The notes under the pieces were generated by a model. It was not told the DNA's origin and ran no database searches. It worked only from the letters and a program-made list of their open reading frames with translations. From the NCBI GenBank assembly GCA_964036045.1, contig OZ038384.1:62593355-62657354 (forward strand): a DNA stretch of 64,000 bases, given 5' to 3'. The stretch's first letter is position 1. Every line of letters starts with the position of its first letter. The DNA is from Eutreptiella sp. 'Long Island Sound 2002' (taxonomy: Eukaryota; Euglenozoa; Euglenophyceae; Eutreptiales; Eutreptiaceae). The translations under genes were made by a program, and so were the position numbers. Positions 33,740 through 44,123 of this stretch are shown piece after piece.

Positions 33740-34280
33740 GTGGCACCCAGGGCCGGGATCTACGGAAGGCCGGAGACACCAGGGGCGCAAAACGGCGGAA
33801 GAGAATGGGATTTAAAAGACGAGAAAATCACCGCTCTGGGGCTACAGGGCACTGCAAGCCGTATGGAAGTGGAAGGAGAACTCCCTGACATGAATGCCAA
33901 AGGGATGGCTACGGAAGGCTTCTACCTGGTGAAGTCAGTTATCCGAAACCGCTACTGCCAAGGGTGGCGTTTCCTTACCCTCTGGAAAGGGTTTGGAGTT
34001 GAAGAAGCCACCTGGGAACGCTTTTCTCCCTTCGTGCTTATTGAGGGACGCCTGAATTCTGTTCTGGGAGACTACTTGTCCCTGAACAACCTAGGGGAGT
34101 TGCTGAGGCTCGCTGAAACGCTTGCCTCGCAGAAGAGGCCTAGGGACTGAACCCTTTCCATACCTGCCTATGTTTGTGTGAGTGTGCTGAGCCTGAACCT
34201 TATGAGCAAGCTGCAGAAATGGTGTCCTAATTATACCCAAGTCTGCACCCTTGCTAAACACGGCGGATGTCTTTACACAG
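33740..34280 (+). pseudogene. Second 3' fragment of Ty3-A (chromodomain and 3' flank)
   Basis: From about 33797 the frame (33740-34150) matches the last ~110 residues of Ty3-A: EWDLKDEKITAL, MEVEGELPDMNA, FYLVKSVIRN, GWRFLTLWKGFGVEEATWERF and LGELLRLAE, ending in TGA. This copy keeps Trp and Phe residues of the chromodomain that are mutated in the 6-kb copy. Similarity continues in the 3' flank to ~34280. The left boundary is abrupt at the end of the G-run satellite DNA. Confidence 0.8.
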
Positions 34281-35160
34281 TGTCGTGGGAAAAAACGTTC
34301 GGGAAGAGAGCTGCGAGCAGGGGTTTGCAAAGAAAAAGAAATTAGGGCAGCCCTGCCCATAAGGGGCCGAGCAGACAAAGGGAGCAACGAGAACAGCCAA
34401 CAGGAAGATGAGGCGCACCAAAACGCGCCAAGCAGGCCAGCCCACCAAACCCGGCCAAGAAGAGCGTGCACAAACACCCGTGCACGGGACCCGGGCGCAT
34501 GCACCGACGCAAAAGGGGAGGTGTCGGCGTGCACACAAAACAGCCCCGGTGCACCAGCCAGGACTCCGTCAGAAGACGGACGGCATGGGTAACCGGAAGC
34601 GTGAGTGAAGAAGTCAACACACGCCGAACACCGCAGCAAAGGACCCGCCAGGGGTAACGCCAAAGCGCGGCCCGAACAAGTATGACGCGGAGCAAGCCCA
34701 GCCCCCACGCCGCGGCGGGCGCCAGCGGCACACGCCATGAGCCTGGTTCTCGGCCGGGCTCTGCGTGCCCCGCGCAGCCGCCCAGTAGATCCCAGGGCGT
34801 AAGCCCCCGGTAGGGAAAGGCACCACGGCAACAGGAAAGCCAACCTTCGTACCGCGAGCGACTCCACTGCACGAAGTGGGGCGCACCAACACGGAGCCAC
34901 GAGGCACGCAACTGAAGGAGGCAGCCGGCCGCCAACACGGCATACGGACAGGTGCCGGTCAACAACCGCCACCGGGTGCCGGAAACCAGGGGAGTGCCCA
35001 CAGTACACAGACAGCCACGGCACGGCAGACAGTGGCAAGGAACACCCCATGCGGCGACAAGCACCCCCTCGGACGCCGCCCCCACGAAGTGCAGCCGCCG
35101 CAAAGCAACGCACACGGTGGCGAGTGCAGACCCGCAAGCCCGTACACCGCACCTACAGTC
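34281..35160. other. GC-rich T-poor DNA, no gene supported
   Basis: Long ORFs occur on both strands without domains. It abuts the 206-bp satellite. Confidence 0.45.
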
Positions 35161-35164
35161 CATG

Positions 35165-36720
35165 GGCGGCCGGCCCCGGCCGCACGCCCAATGGACGAGC
35201 GGCCGGGGGAGGGAGAGCGCCCGAATCCGGGCACCCCTGGCAGAGCCACAAGGTACCTTCCCTGGGCGCCCTCTTGCCACCCCAGCAGTGCGCAACGCCG
35301 GCTCGCAAGAGCGCGCGCTGTGGGGTCCCTCACGGGCCCCCCCAACAACAGCCCCGCGCCCAAAGAAGAAGGACAGTGGGCCCCGGCTGCATGCTCAAAG
35401 GAGGGACAGTTAGGGAGGGAGAGTGCTCCAACCCGGACACGCCCCATGGAAACAGGAGGCGCACCCGCCAGTCACCCTCCTGGCACCCACACAGCAAGCA
35501 ACACCACCTCGCTAGAGCGTGTGCTGTGGGGTCGATGACGGGCCCTCACACTTACAGCCCCCGTGCCCAAGGAACAAGGGCAGCAGGCCCTGGCTGTACC
35601 TCGAAGGACGGGCGGTTGGGGTAAGGAAAGTGCCCGAACCCGGACACACCTCACGGAGGCGCAAGGCACCCTCCCCCGGGCGCCCCCTTGCCACCCCCAG
35701 AGCGAGCAACACCAGCACGCAGGAGCGTTGGCGCTGGGGTCGGTGGCGGGCGCCAACAACCGCACCTCCCGCACTCCAGGAAAAAGCGCAGCGAGGCCCC
35801 ACCAAACGCCCCAAGGACAGACGACTGGGGGAGGGAGAGTGCCCGAGCCCTAACAACTCTCGCACAGGTACCAAGCGCCCCACCCCCGAGCATCCCAACA
35901 GCAGGCAACGGGAGCACGCAAGAGCGTGCGCTGCGGGCTCTGTAACGGGCCTCAACGCCCGCACACCCAGCGCCCAAAGAAAACAGGAATCGGGCCCCAG
36001 CTGCACGCTCCCAGGGCAGGTGGTCTCGAGAGGGAGAGTGCCCCGAGGCCAAAACCCCTCAAACAGCACCGAGGCACCCCCCCCGTGTGCGCGCCTCTGC
36101 CAGCTTCAGCGCACGCAACACCGGCTCGCAAAAGTGTGTGCTGTCGGGTTGGTGATGGGCCCTGACACCCGCACCAGCAGCGGCCAAAGAAAATGGGCCG
36201 CAGGCCCCGGTCGCATGCCAGAGGGACGGGCGGTAGGAGAAGGGGGAGTGCCCAATCCCCGACACCGGTAACGGAGGCACAAGGCATCCCCGCCTCAGGC
36301 ACCTTCTTGCCAGCCCAAAAGCGCGCAAAGCCAGAACGCAAGGGCGCGCGCTGTGGGGTCAATGTCAGGCCCCAACACTCGCGATCCCTGCACCCGAAGA
36401 AAAAAGGACAGCAGTCCCCGGCTACGGGCCCCAAGGACGCGGAGCTGGGGGAAGGACAGTGCCCGAGCCCGGACACCCCACACGAAGGCACCAGGCGCCC
36501 GTACCTGACCGCCCTCCTGCCATCCCCACAGCGCACAACACCACCTCCATAGAGTGTGTGTTGTGGGTTCAGTGACGGGCCCCCATACCCGCACTCCGCG
36601 CCCGAGGAAAAAGGGCAAGGGCCCCAGCTGCGCGCCAGAAGAACGAGCAGTCGTCGGAGGGAAAGTGCCCAAACCAAAACACTCCTCAAAACCACCCGGA
36701 AACAAGAAGGGAGACGCGAG
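35165..36720. repeat. ~206-bp GC-rich satellite, seven to eight units
   Basis: The anchor GGGAGAGTGCCCGAACCCGG recurs near 35209, 35412, 35617, 35828, 36030, 36236, 36448 and 36653. A second anchor (CAAGAGCGYGYGCTGTGGGGT, allowing changes) recurs about 100 bases after each. Spacing is 202-212 bases. Long ORFs on both strands reflect the lack of stops in the unit. Confidence 0.85.
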
Positions 36721-36769
36721 GGCGGGGCCACCCCCCCTCGTCAACACAGCACGAACAGTACAAGTGGCT

Positions 36770-37550
36770 GGAGCAAGAAACGCGGAAGGGTATGAAGCAC
36801 ATCGAACGGCTCTACCAGCGCCCTGCCACGGGACCTCGCGAAGTGGGCGCGCAAAAAGGGCCGGAGAGAGCCGGGGGATGAAAGCTCGTTGTAGCGCAAG
36901 ACCACAACCACAAAAGGACACGCGGCGCGCACCAAAAGGGCAACTGGACCGGGCTCGCGGATTGCACAGATGACATAGAATCGCGTACCAGCAGGCAAGG
37001 ACAAGAGACACCCGGCCGGGGTAACCCGCCACACGCACCGCGAGCGACACATAGGAGGGAGAGCAAGAGCGGGGGGAGACGAGAAGCAGCACCGGCGCCC
37101 CCCTCGTGATTTGCTGCGAGCGCCGGCAAACAAGATCAGGCCGCTGCAGCCGCTAAGGCAGCAATGGCGCACACCGCCACGCACCACGCCGCAGCTGGGC
37201 AGCCTCTGTTCGAGCCCATGGGGGCTCCATTGACAACGAGCCAATGGCGCGGGCTCAGCAGCGCCGGCACCCCGCCCGACTGTGCATTAGGTGGGGGAAG
37301 TAGTGCGTAAGCGCCTGGAAACCCAGTGGCTAAGAGGCACGCCGACCCGGGAGTGGCGAAATGGGAAACCTGGAGAGGGACAGAGCTTCGAGCCCCGTGA
37401 ACCCGGGGGACTCTGCCACCAGGCAGCAGGCGTGTTTTGAAGGGCCCCGCAATGGGCCCCGGTGGGGAGCATATCACTGGCCCTACAAGGTGGCCCCCGG
37501 GGACGAAAGGCGTCTAGTACCCAAAGCTTCAAACCTCAAACCTGAAGCCT
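36770..37550 (+). mobile_element. GC-rich SINE-like repeat, copy 2
   Basis: Full-length partner of 19560-20327. It has the two tRNA-like modules (B boxes GTTCGAGCC near 37208 and TTCGAGCCC near 37387) and an intact-looking A-box-like CAGTGGCTAAGAGGC near 37325. It ends in TTCAAACCTCAAACCTGAAG at 37527-37546. It follows the 206-bp satellite directly. Confidence 0.65.
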
Positions 37551-37635
37551 TCTTTCATCAATACTTTGAAACATATGCCTAATCATAAGAATGGCAAGAA
37601 ACTAGGTCTAACCGGGGACTCTTCGCCCAATGAGG

Positions 37636-38090
37636 CCTTTTTGAAGCTCAAGCCTGCTATCACCGATGTCCCCCTACGGCTAGCCGATGAGGAATAAGGA
37701 CTTTGTCCTCACCCCAGACGCTAGTAATTGGATAGTGGGGGCTGGAAGACAGGAGGGTCCCAATGGCGCCCTCCGCCCGGGACCTTTTTCTTGAGTAGGC
37801 TATTAGGCAGCCAATTGAATTGGAGCCCGCAGGAGAGAGAGTGCTATGCCATAGTGGCAGCACTTCTAAAATGAGATGGGTGGGTGGAAAATAAGCGTGT
37901 GGAGGTTCGTACAGACCACCGTAGCCTTGTAAATTGGGCTACGCAGGACCTGAAAACCTTGGGTGGTCCCTCTCCGCGCCAAGCTCGTTTGCACCAGTTG
38001 TTTCCATACATTTGACCACCATGTGCTATCCACCCCAGGACCCCTGAACCCTGTGAGGGATTTCTTGTCCCGTTAGGCATACCTTGCTAA
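37636..38090 (+). pseudogene. Ty3-B RNase H remnant
   Basis: Read across frames the DNA gives FVLTPDASNWIVG (first Asp), ERECYAIVAAL (Glu), RTDHRSLVNWATQ (Asp) and a decayed NPVRDFLSR (last Asp). The order and spacing are those of a Ty3/gypsy RNase H, but no frame is open for its full length. Confidence 0.7.
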
Positions 38091-38559
38091 CCTGGCGTTA
38101 GGCGATGTGTCCATACATGGGACGGCCCAAGCATATGGGGACGGTGCAAGGCATGATGGCGGCCGGGAGGGAGGAACTCCTTGCTCTTCCGCTTGGTTTG
38201 GGGCGATTGTGGCGCCCGTTGTCACTCGGTCTCGCGCTAACGCGAAGCCCTCATGTTGGTCTATTGGGGTGCCTCCATGTGCGCCACCCTCTTGGGCTTC
38301 AGCCCCCGTGGAGGGGTGAGGAAGCAACATCAAAAGCTTCGGAAACTGATTCAAATGCGCAAGACAAAAAAATCACGGAGGTCTCAGGAAATGCAAAACT
38401 CAAACAAATGCATGGAGAGTAAGCTTCAATTGTGTTTCACATAAATCGGGAGAAGCACTACCCTAATTGTGGGCGGAATGAAGAAATGTGGCAAGATGCC
38501 TTGAATGGAAATTTTCCCGACGCAGTGAGGTTAGTGGACAACCAACTCGGCGTTAATGG

Positions 38560-39060
38560 ATGATGGTGTGTGCCTACACCTTTGGTGCATCGTTTGGTTG
38601 CGGAATACCATGCTGCACTCTACCTAACTACTTCCAGTGTAGAGAAATGCTCGGAGAAGATAAATCATGGCGTGGAGGGCGAGGGATTGTACAAAGCAGT
38701 TGAATGGAAATGTGAAACATGTCTGCCATGCAACATTCAAACGCATGAAACTAAGCACCAATTCGGGCACATAATCCTATGCCCATGCCTATGGAGCCCA
38801 TGGAATCTAAAGCACTTGATGTATTTCACTATTCTTCCACCTTTCACGATAGGGAGCACTATGACTCAATGCTGCTATGTGTATGCCGGCTTTCCGGCTA
38901 CCTTATCGCGATCCCTATTCCTAAACCCCGTCACTATGACAAAGGTGAAGGATTAACTAGTAAGGAAGTAGCTCACCTGGAAATTAAGGGTTGGGTTGAT
39001 AGGTTCGGAGCCCCTCGGGAGATGTACTCCGATCCTGGCACACAATTTCTGAACCAATAA
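38560..39060 (+). pseudogene. Ty3-B integrase zinc module and core
   Basis: The frame of 38570 gives HRLVAEYHAAL and WKCETCLPC, the HHCC zinc module. The frame of 38779 gives ALDVFHYSS (first catalytic Asp), CRLSGYLIAIPIPKP, WVDRFGAPREMYSDPGTQF (second Asp), and stops at 39058. Confidence 0.8.
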
Positions 39061-39099
39061 TTCGGAACAATTTGTTCAAAAAATTTGGACATCGCTCAA

Positions 39100-39781
39100 C
39101 TCTATGTCACGCGGGTACCAAGGCAATCATAAAGCTGAAAATATTGGCAAGCAGCTACCCCGTGCAGTTGCTAGGACCCTCCCCTTGCAAAAGGGCACCA
39201 GTTGGGTGGAGGTTTTACCAGCCACTGTAAAGTGTGATCTCCGGAGGAAGAATACGGATATAAGAATGTGTAGGGTGACCATTAGCCAAAAAATTGAAAA
39301 TATGCTATTACGGGCCTCTAGGTTGGGTCCTGGAGCGGCTAGGAATATCTCTAGGCTAGGCCACCGAGTACGGGGGTGGCATGACACTAAACGTCCTCCA
39401 GGTTGTACGCCCAATGAAATTGTCTTTGGTACGCACAACCGTACTACAGGACCTCTTCTTGAAGAGCCTAGGGCAGTTGGCCAATACGCTGTGCAGTATT
39501 TCCAAAGTCATGAGGAGCTCGACGCTCTTGCACATGTGCTGATTCACGTGCAAGAGATGGTGAAGCAAAAATATGACAAGTGGAGATGAATGTCTCCAAA
39601 TTTCTGCAAAGGGGACCGTCTGTAGGTATGCCGCCGACGTAAAAATCTTGGCGATAAAACCTGCTCCTATCGGGATGGTCCCGATGAGTTGGTGACCAAG
39701 AAGGCAAATGACGCCTATCTCATTCAAGTGGACCAACAGAAGTTGGTTGATGTCCATCTGGATTGTTGACCAAAAACAGTC
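39100..39781 (+). pseudogene. Ty3-B integrase C-terminal remnant
   Basis: Contains KAENIGKQLPRAVARTL (the catalytic Glu context), CTPNEIVFGTHNRTTGP, and a damaged GDRL...KNLGDKTC...KANDAYLIQVDQQ region typical of the integrase C-terminal domain. Broken by stops and phase changes. Confidence 0.7.
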
Positions 39782-40407
39782 CATTCGCCCCTATCCCTCG
39801 TACTTTGAAATACACGCAGGAGGTTGCACTTGTGCCCTCCCAATTTAAGAAGACACCTACAACGTGAAGAAAAAATTAGGGCACCTTATACACCGTCAGA
39901 GACTCATCTTTTAAGTGCAGTGGGAGGGTTATAGTCAAAATTAAGATACTGAAGAGCCGCTTGAGACCTTCTCACCGGGCTACAACAATGTTTGGCGAGA
40001 GTATTTAAAAATTCATAAACTGACCCAAACCATTGACCTCCTCGGGTGCTAGCAACATGGCAGGCAAGACCCGAAGACTCGGCTAGGCCTTGCACATTCG
40101 CCCCTATCCCTCGTACTTTGAAATACACGCAGGAGGTTGCACTTGTGCCCTCCCAATTTAAGAAGACACCTACAACGTGAAGAAAAAATTAGGGCACCTT
40201 ATACACCGTCAGAGACTCATCTTTTAAGTGCAGTGGGAGGGTTATAGTCAAAATTAAGATACTGAAGAGCCGCTTGAGACCTTCTCACCGGGCTACAACA
40301 ATGTTTGGCGAGAGTATTTAAAAATTCATAAACTGACCCAAACCATTGACCTCCTCGGGTGCTAGCAACATGGCAGGCAAGACCCGAAGACTCGGCTAGG
40401 CCTTGCA
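39782..40407 (+). repeat. Exact 313-bp tandem duplication carrying the Ty3-B chromodomain
   Basis: The segment starting CATTCGCCCCTATCCCTCG at 39782 is repeated from 40095 with no difference that I can see. Each unit reads a chromodomain-like frame: DTYNVKKKLGHLIHRQRL, stop, VQWEGYSQN, stop, then ETFSPGYNNVW. Both units carry the same in-frame stops, so duplication followed inactivation, or it is an assembly artefact. The junction shares only the CAT start. Confidence 0.9.
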
Positions 40408-40410
40408 CAT

Positions 40411-41364
40411 GGTGTTGTTTACAAGGCTTCGAATGACCACGCTTACCGAAGACACCATAGGAAACGAAATTAAAAAGGCCTACACCAGACACACTGCCCT
40501 CATCCTTCACCGCATGAGCCACAACCACTTGCCAGAGGTGCGCGAGGTCGCCACATTCCACCTCCAAGCCGCACAACGGGCCCGTAACACATGCCCACAC
40601 TGGATACTCCACCAAACGGGCATGCCCACCAACATAAACACGCGCCTGTAGAACCACCTGCAGCTCCTCATCCCTTCCCAACACCACGCCATACTCACCA
40701 TCCACACGTGCCCGGAGGAAGGGCCTCTGGCGGTTCTCTGCAGGGACCTCCACCATCACCCCAAGGGCACCATCAACAGGTAGGTAGGTAGGTAGGTCTC
40801 TTCGGGAGCTCGGGATGCCTCCTTTGACATCGCAGGAAGAAGATCTTACCAAGGGGACGTCCTGTCCCTCCCACTGCCCTATGTCAGGTGCCTCTTGAGC
40901 CGCTCCCGCATGTGCTTGGGAAGGCATTGTCGCGGCCACCCGGTCCATGTGTCCCAGGTGGGAGGGTGTCCCCACATGTGTCCATGGGTAGGGCCACATG
41001 CCCCCTCTTTTGGGCGGCAGCTCTGGGGGCTGCCCAGCCGTGTGGAATATCTCTCACCACAAGGGGTATTGCTCCCGCTAGTCTATGGTACGACCGCCTC
41101 ATCCTTGTGGTTTGAGTTGTGAGGCCACTCTTCTTGGCAGGTGACCCCCTCCTGGACTGTGTACCGGCTCGCCTGTCACCGGTTGCTTCCATGGCTCCGG
41201 GTGACGTTTGCCATGGTCCCCGATGCAGCCTGGCCGGGCTCGGACCAGTGGCCTTGGAGTACCGCTCCTGCCACTGGCCCGGTGGGTCGGCTGGGTCGCC
41301 CCAGTGCGTCCGACCCATGGGGTATTGGTTCTTTCCTGTTCCTCGGCCGCCCTACGTGTGTGCA
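40411..41364. other. No gene supported, weak + strand frame at 40403-40651
   Basis: The frame at 40403-40651 reads a helical-looking segment (IGNEIKKAYTRHTALILHRM), and after a stop it continues in a compatible phase to ~40780. I cannot assign a family. A (GGTA)n microsatellite lies at 40780-40797. The rest is GC-rich and uninformative. Confidence 0.3.
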
Positions 41365-41754
41365 GTGTCCTGGGCTGCTTGGCTCCTGTTCACCGGTGTG
41401 CCCGCGCGGTTTGCTGTGTTGCGTCTGCGGTGTCCTGGGCCACTTGGCTCCTGTTCACCGGTGTGCTGGCTCGGTGTGTTGTGTTGCGTCTGCTGTGTCC
41501 TGGGCCACTTGGCTCCTGTTCACCGGTGTGCTGGCTCGGTGTGTTGTGTTGCGTGTGCGGTGTCCTGGGCCCCTTGGCTCCTGTTCATTGGTGTGCCCGC
41601 GCGGTTTGCTGTGTTGCGTCTGCGGTGTCCTGGGCCACTTGGCTCCTGTTCACCGGTGTGCTCGCTCGGTGTGTTGTGTTGCGTGTGCGGTGTCCTGGGC
41701 CACTTGGCTCCCGTTCACCGCTGTGCGCGCTGTGTGCGGTGCGCGTGTGCCATG
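41365..41754. repeat. Six 65-bp tandem repeats
   Basis: GTGTCCTGGGCCACTTGGCT starts units at 41365, 41430, 41495, 41560, 41625 and 41690, exactly 65 bases apart. Two unit variants occur: GCCCGCGCGGTTTGCTG in units 1 and 4, and the GCTGGCTCGGTGTGTTG type in the others. The pattern therefore suggests a three-unit higher-order duplication. Since 65 is not a multiple of three, the unit appears in all three frames. Confidence 0.9.
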
Positions 41755-41787
41755 GGTGGTTGTGTCCATCTTCCTCCCCCCCTAATT

Positions 41788-41830
41788 TTCGTTTTTTTTT
41801 GTGTTTTTTTTCTCTTTTTTTTGTTGGAAG
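41788..41830 (-). other. A-rich tract at the 3' end of the minus-strand element
   Basis: The + strand is almost pure T with a few G and C. On the - strand this is an A-rich run downstream of module E. It could be a retrotransposition tail (inference). Confidence 0.4.
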
Positions 41831-42106
41831 AGAAAGAAAAACAGGGGCGCGCGTACACTGCAGGCACAGACACGGGCAGCTGGTGCGGCGGTGCAACAGT
41901 GTTGTGTCTTCTGGCGTGTGTCGTCGGTCCTGTGGCAACGGTCGCGCCCCAGGGGTGCGGCTCGCGCGTCCTGATGTACACGGGCTTGGGTCAGGGTGGG
42001 TTTGATGAGGTGTCTCTTTGCTTCTGGAGCCCGCTGGTTAGGCGGCTGTGTGGGCTGTGGGTGTGGGCTGTGGTTACGCTGTTCCCTCGGCGGGCCTGGT
42101 TAGGAG

Positions 42107-43702
42107 TCAAGGGTTAGCGGTTTCGGGGTGTGACTCGGGCTTGATGTGTGTTGGGGTTTTGGCTCGGTTAGGCGGTTGCGACGGTAGCGGGCCTGGGTTC
42201 GGTGCCTTTGGGCGTAGTGGTGCCCGTTGTCGTGTGCGTTGGCGTCCTTCGGCGTCCGGTTCGTTTGGTGATTCCTGGGCGGGGCCTGGCGTGGTGCTCT
42301 GTGGTGGTGGTTTGCTGGGTGACGGGGTTAGGTGGCGGCGCCGCTGGCCTGGGGGGTCAGGCACCTCGTGTTGTGTGGTGCGCAGGGCTCCTGGGGTGCT
42401 GTGGGTGCCGCCGGTGTCGGTGCGCCGACGCTTGTGGGGTGGTGAGGGGGTGTGTTTGTGCGGGGCTGGGCTTTGGGTGATGTCCAACAGGCAGATACCG
42501 TCTCGCTGTGTCTCCTGGAGAGTCTCCCGCAGGCGCCTAAGGACATACGGGTGGTCCTGGGGCGCGGGGAGGCTGCAGGGATGGACTCCCAGGGGTTGGA
42601 GCGCATCGGCCAGCATGGCTTCCCATGCGGCCTGCGGCATCCACCCCCCCCCCGCCGGCCGGAGGGGGCAGTTCTCCACCGACCCCTTGCGGGGCCGATG
42701 GACCAGGCTCTCGAGGGAGGGCTCTCCCCGGGCCCACTTTCGCAGCTCCCAGAGCTGCGTGTGGGTCCAGCGCTGCCACCACTGTCCCTGGGCGGGCCTG
42801 CGGTCTTTGGCGGAGGAGTGGGCGTGGGTGGGTGTGACGGGGTCGTGGAGACCGGTGGCGGTGGCAGGCCTGGGGGATTTCTCGTAGTCCTGTTCCGTGG
42901 GGGTGCGCGGGGAGTGGGGGCGCGCGCGGATGTGGACCCGCGGTTGTGCGCGCACGGTCTCCGCCTCGGGGTTCGGCGGGGACTCGCCCCGGCGGCGGTA
43001 GTGGGGCATGCGCTGCATGTGGGCTGTCATCGAGGGTTGGTAGGGGGGCGGGGACGCTGCTGGCGGACCCTGGCGTCGTTCTGGCCTGGTCGGGGGCCGT
43101 CCGTGGGCCTGGTGTGCGGGCTTTGAGAGGTGGCGGGACGAGGTGCGTCGTGCTTCGGCTGCGGCGCGCTCCGCTGTGAAGGTGGTGGCGGCGGTGTCGG
43201 TGACGTCGGGGGGGCGCCGTGCTGGGCGCCGCTGCCTCCAGGCCTGGGACGGCCGGGGCCGAATGTCATAGAGGACGTCCCCGGGGGGTCGGGCTCGCGC
43301 TGCCGTCGTGGCGCCTGGTTTGGACTTGGGTTTGGGCTTGGCTCCGGGTTGCCGTCGTTGCGCGCTGACGGGCTTTGGTGGCTGTTTGGCGGCGGCCTTG
43401 GGTTTCGGCTGGGTCGCGGGTGTGGGCTTCGTCGGGGCGTGGGCCTTGGCGGCAGTGGGGTTGCTCGCGGTGGGGGCGGGTTTGGGCGCCCGTTTTGGGA
43501 GGTGTCCCCCGCGGCCTCGGGGGTGGAGTGCTGGATGAGGACGTGGTGGTGGTGGTGGATGAGGTGGTCGTGGTGGTGGAGGTTGTGGAGTCGGAGGCGG
43601 AGGAGAGGGCTGTGGGAGACGGCGGAGGGTCCTCGGCTTCGGGGGCGGGCGTATGATGCTGGGTCCTGTAAGTAGCGAGAACGAGTGTGCAGGTTCGGGC
43701 AC
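42107..43702 (-). CDS. GC-rich element module E: Pro/Arg-rich protein with Trp-rich domain
   Basis: 531 codons, open throughout. Residues 1-150 are Pro-rich. Residues ~70-140 are Lys/Ala/Pro-rich (basic), and there are scattered RRR motifs. Residues ~325-430 form the only globular-looking part: QGQWWQRWTHTQLWELRKWARG, then GGGWMPQAAWEAMLADAL and YVLRRLRETLQETQ, followed by a basic tail. The same domain occurs at 56.1 kb and 16.0 kb and at the window start. The competing + strand ORFs lack any conserved domain. Function is unknown. Basic low-complexity plus a conserved C-terminal domain suggests a Gag-like RNA-binding protein. Confidence 0.55.
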   Translation of the reverse strand: MPEPAHSFSLLTGPSIIRPPPKPRTLRRLPQPSPPPPTPQPPPPRPPHPPPPPRPHPALHPRGRGGHLPKRAPKPAPTASNPTAAKAHAPTKPTPATQPKPKAAAKQPPKPVSAQRRQPGAKPKPKSKPGATTAARARPPGDVLYDIRPRPSQAWRQRRPARRPPDVTDTAATTFTAERAAAEARRTSSRHLSKPAHQAHGRPPTRPERRQGPPAASPPPYQPSMTAHMQRMPHYRRRGESPPNPEAETVRAQPRVHIRARPHSPRTPTEQDYEKSPRPATATGLHDPVTPTHAHSSAKDRRPAQGQWWQRWTHTQLWELRKWARGEPSLESLVHRPRKGSVENCPLRPAGGGWMPQAAWEAMLADALQPLGVHPCSLPAPQDHPYVLRRLRETLQETQRDGICLLDITQSPAPHKHTPSPPHKRRRTDTGGTHSTPGALRTTQHEVPDPPGQRRRHLTPSPSKPPPQSTTPGPAQESPNEPDAEGRQRTRQRAPLRPKAPNPGPLPSQPPNRAKTPTHIKPESHPETANP

Positions 43703-43787
43703 CGGGCATGTGCGCGCGTTTTCCCTGGTGATCCGTGCGTGCTGGTGCTGGTGTGGCGGCGTTGTCTCGGCTGCGCGGGCACTTGGG

Positions 43788-44123
43788 TTACCCGGGGGGT
43801 GGCCATATCTGCTCCAGGACGTGCGGGTGTGTTTGCTGGAGGTAGTCGAGGGTCTGGAAGAAGCATCGCTGGATGCCGGGCATGTCCTCCTCAGTGAGGT
43901 GGGGGTAGTTTTGCGTGGGGGTGTCTGGGCCCGGCCACAGCAGCGTCATGAGGCGGGCTGCCACCATGTACAGGCAGAGCTGTAGGGTGGTGGGGCGTGG
44001 GGGAGTGGGTCCCCTGCGGTTTTGGGGGGCTTCCCTCTGCTGGGGGCGCACCTTGACCACCCACACCCATCGGTCCGTGGGGATCCCCCAGGTCTGTTGG
44101 GTCCACTTGGCGAGGCAATACAT
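43788..44123 (-). pseudogene. GC-rich element modules C end and D (minus copy)
   Basis: The 111-codon frame starts inside module C (MYCLAKWTQQTWG) and continues through RWVWVVKV and LQLCLYMVAARLM. It ends with YPHLTEEDMPGIQRCFFQ and LDYLQQTHPHVLEQIWPP. The last part aligns with AYPLPTTDQEVQQIRKLVCQIL at 53580 (+). The upstream part of module C is in another phase (43946-45283), so one frameshift near 44150 breaks this copy. Confidence 0.5.

Larger units (their letters stand above)
37600..40410 (+). mobile_element. Ty3-B: remnants of a second chromovirus
   Basis: Fragments in order on the + strand: RNase H (37636-38090), integrase zinc and core (38560-39060), integrase C-terminus (39100-39780) and chromodomain (39850-40050, then duplicated). 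The proteins differ clearly from Ty3-A and Ty3-C. Stops and frameshifts are frequent. Gag, protease and RT are absent to the left, where the SINE-like repeat ends at 37550. Confidence 0.8.

Noticed and set aside
35165-36720. CRISPR-like array, because of regular spacing
   Set aside because: The whole ~206-bp unit is repeated, with no unique spacers. It is a satellite in a eukaryotic context.
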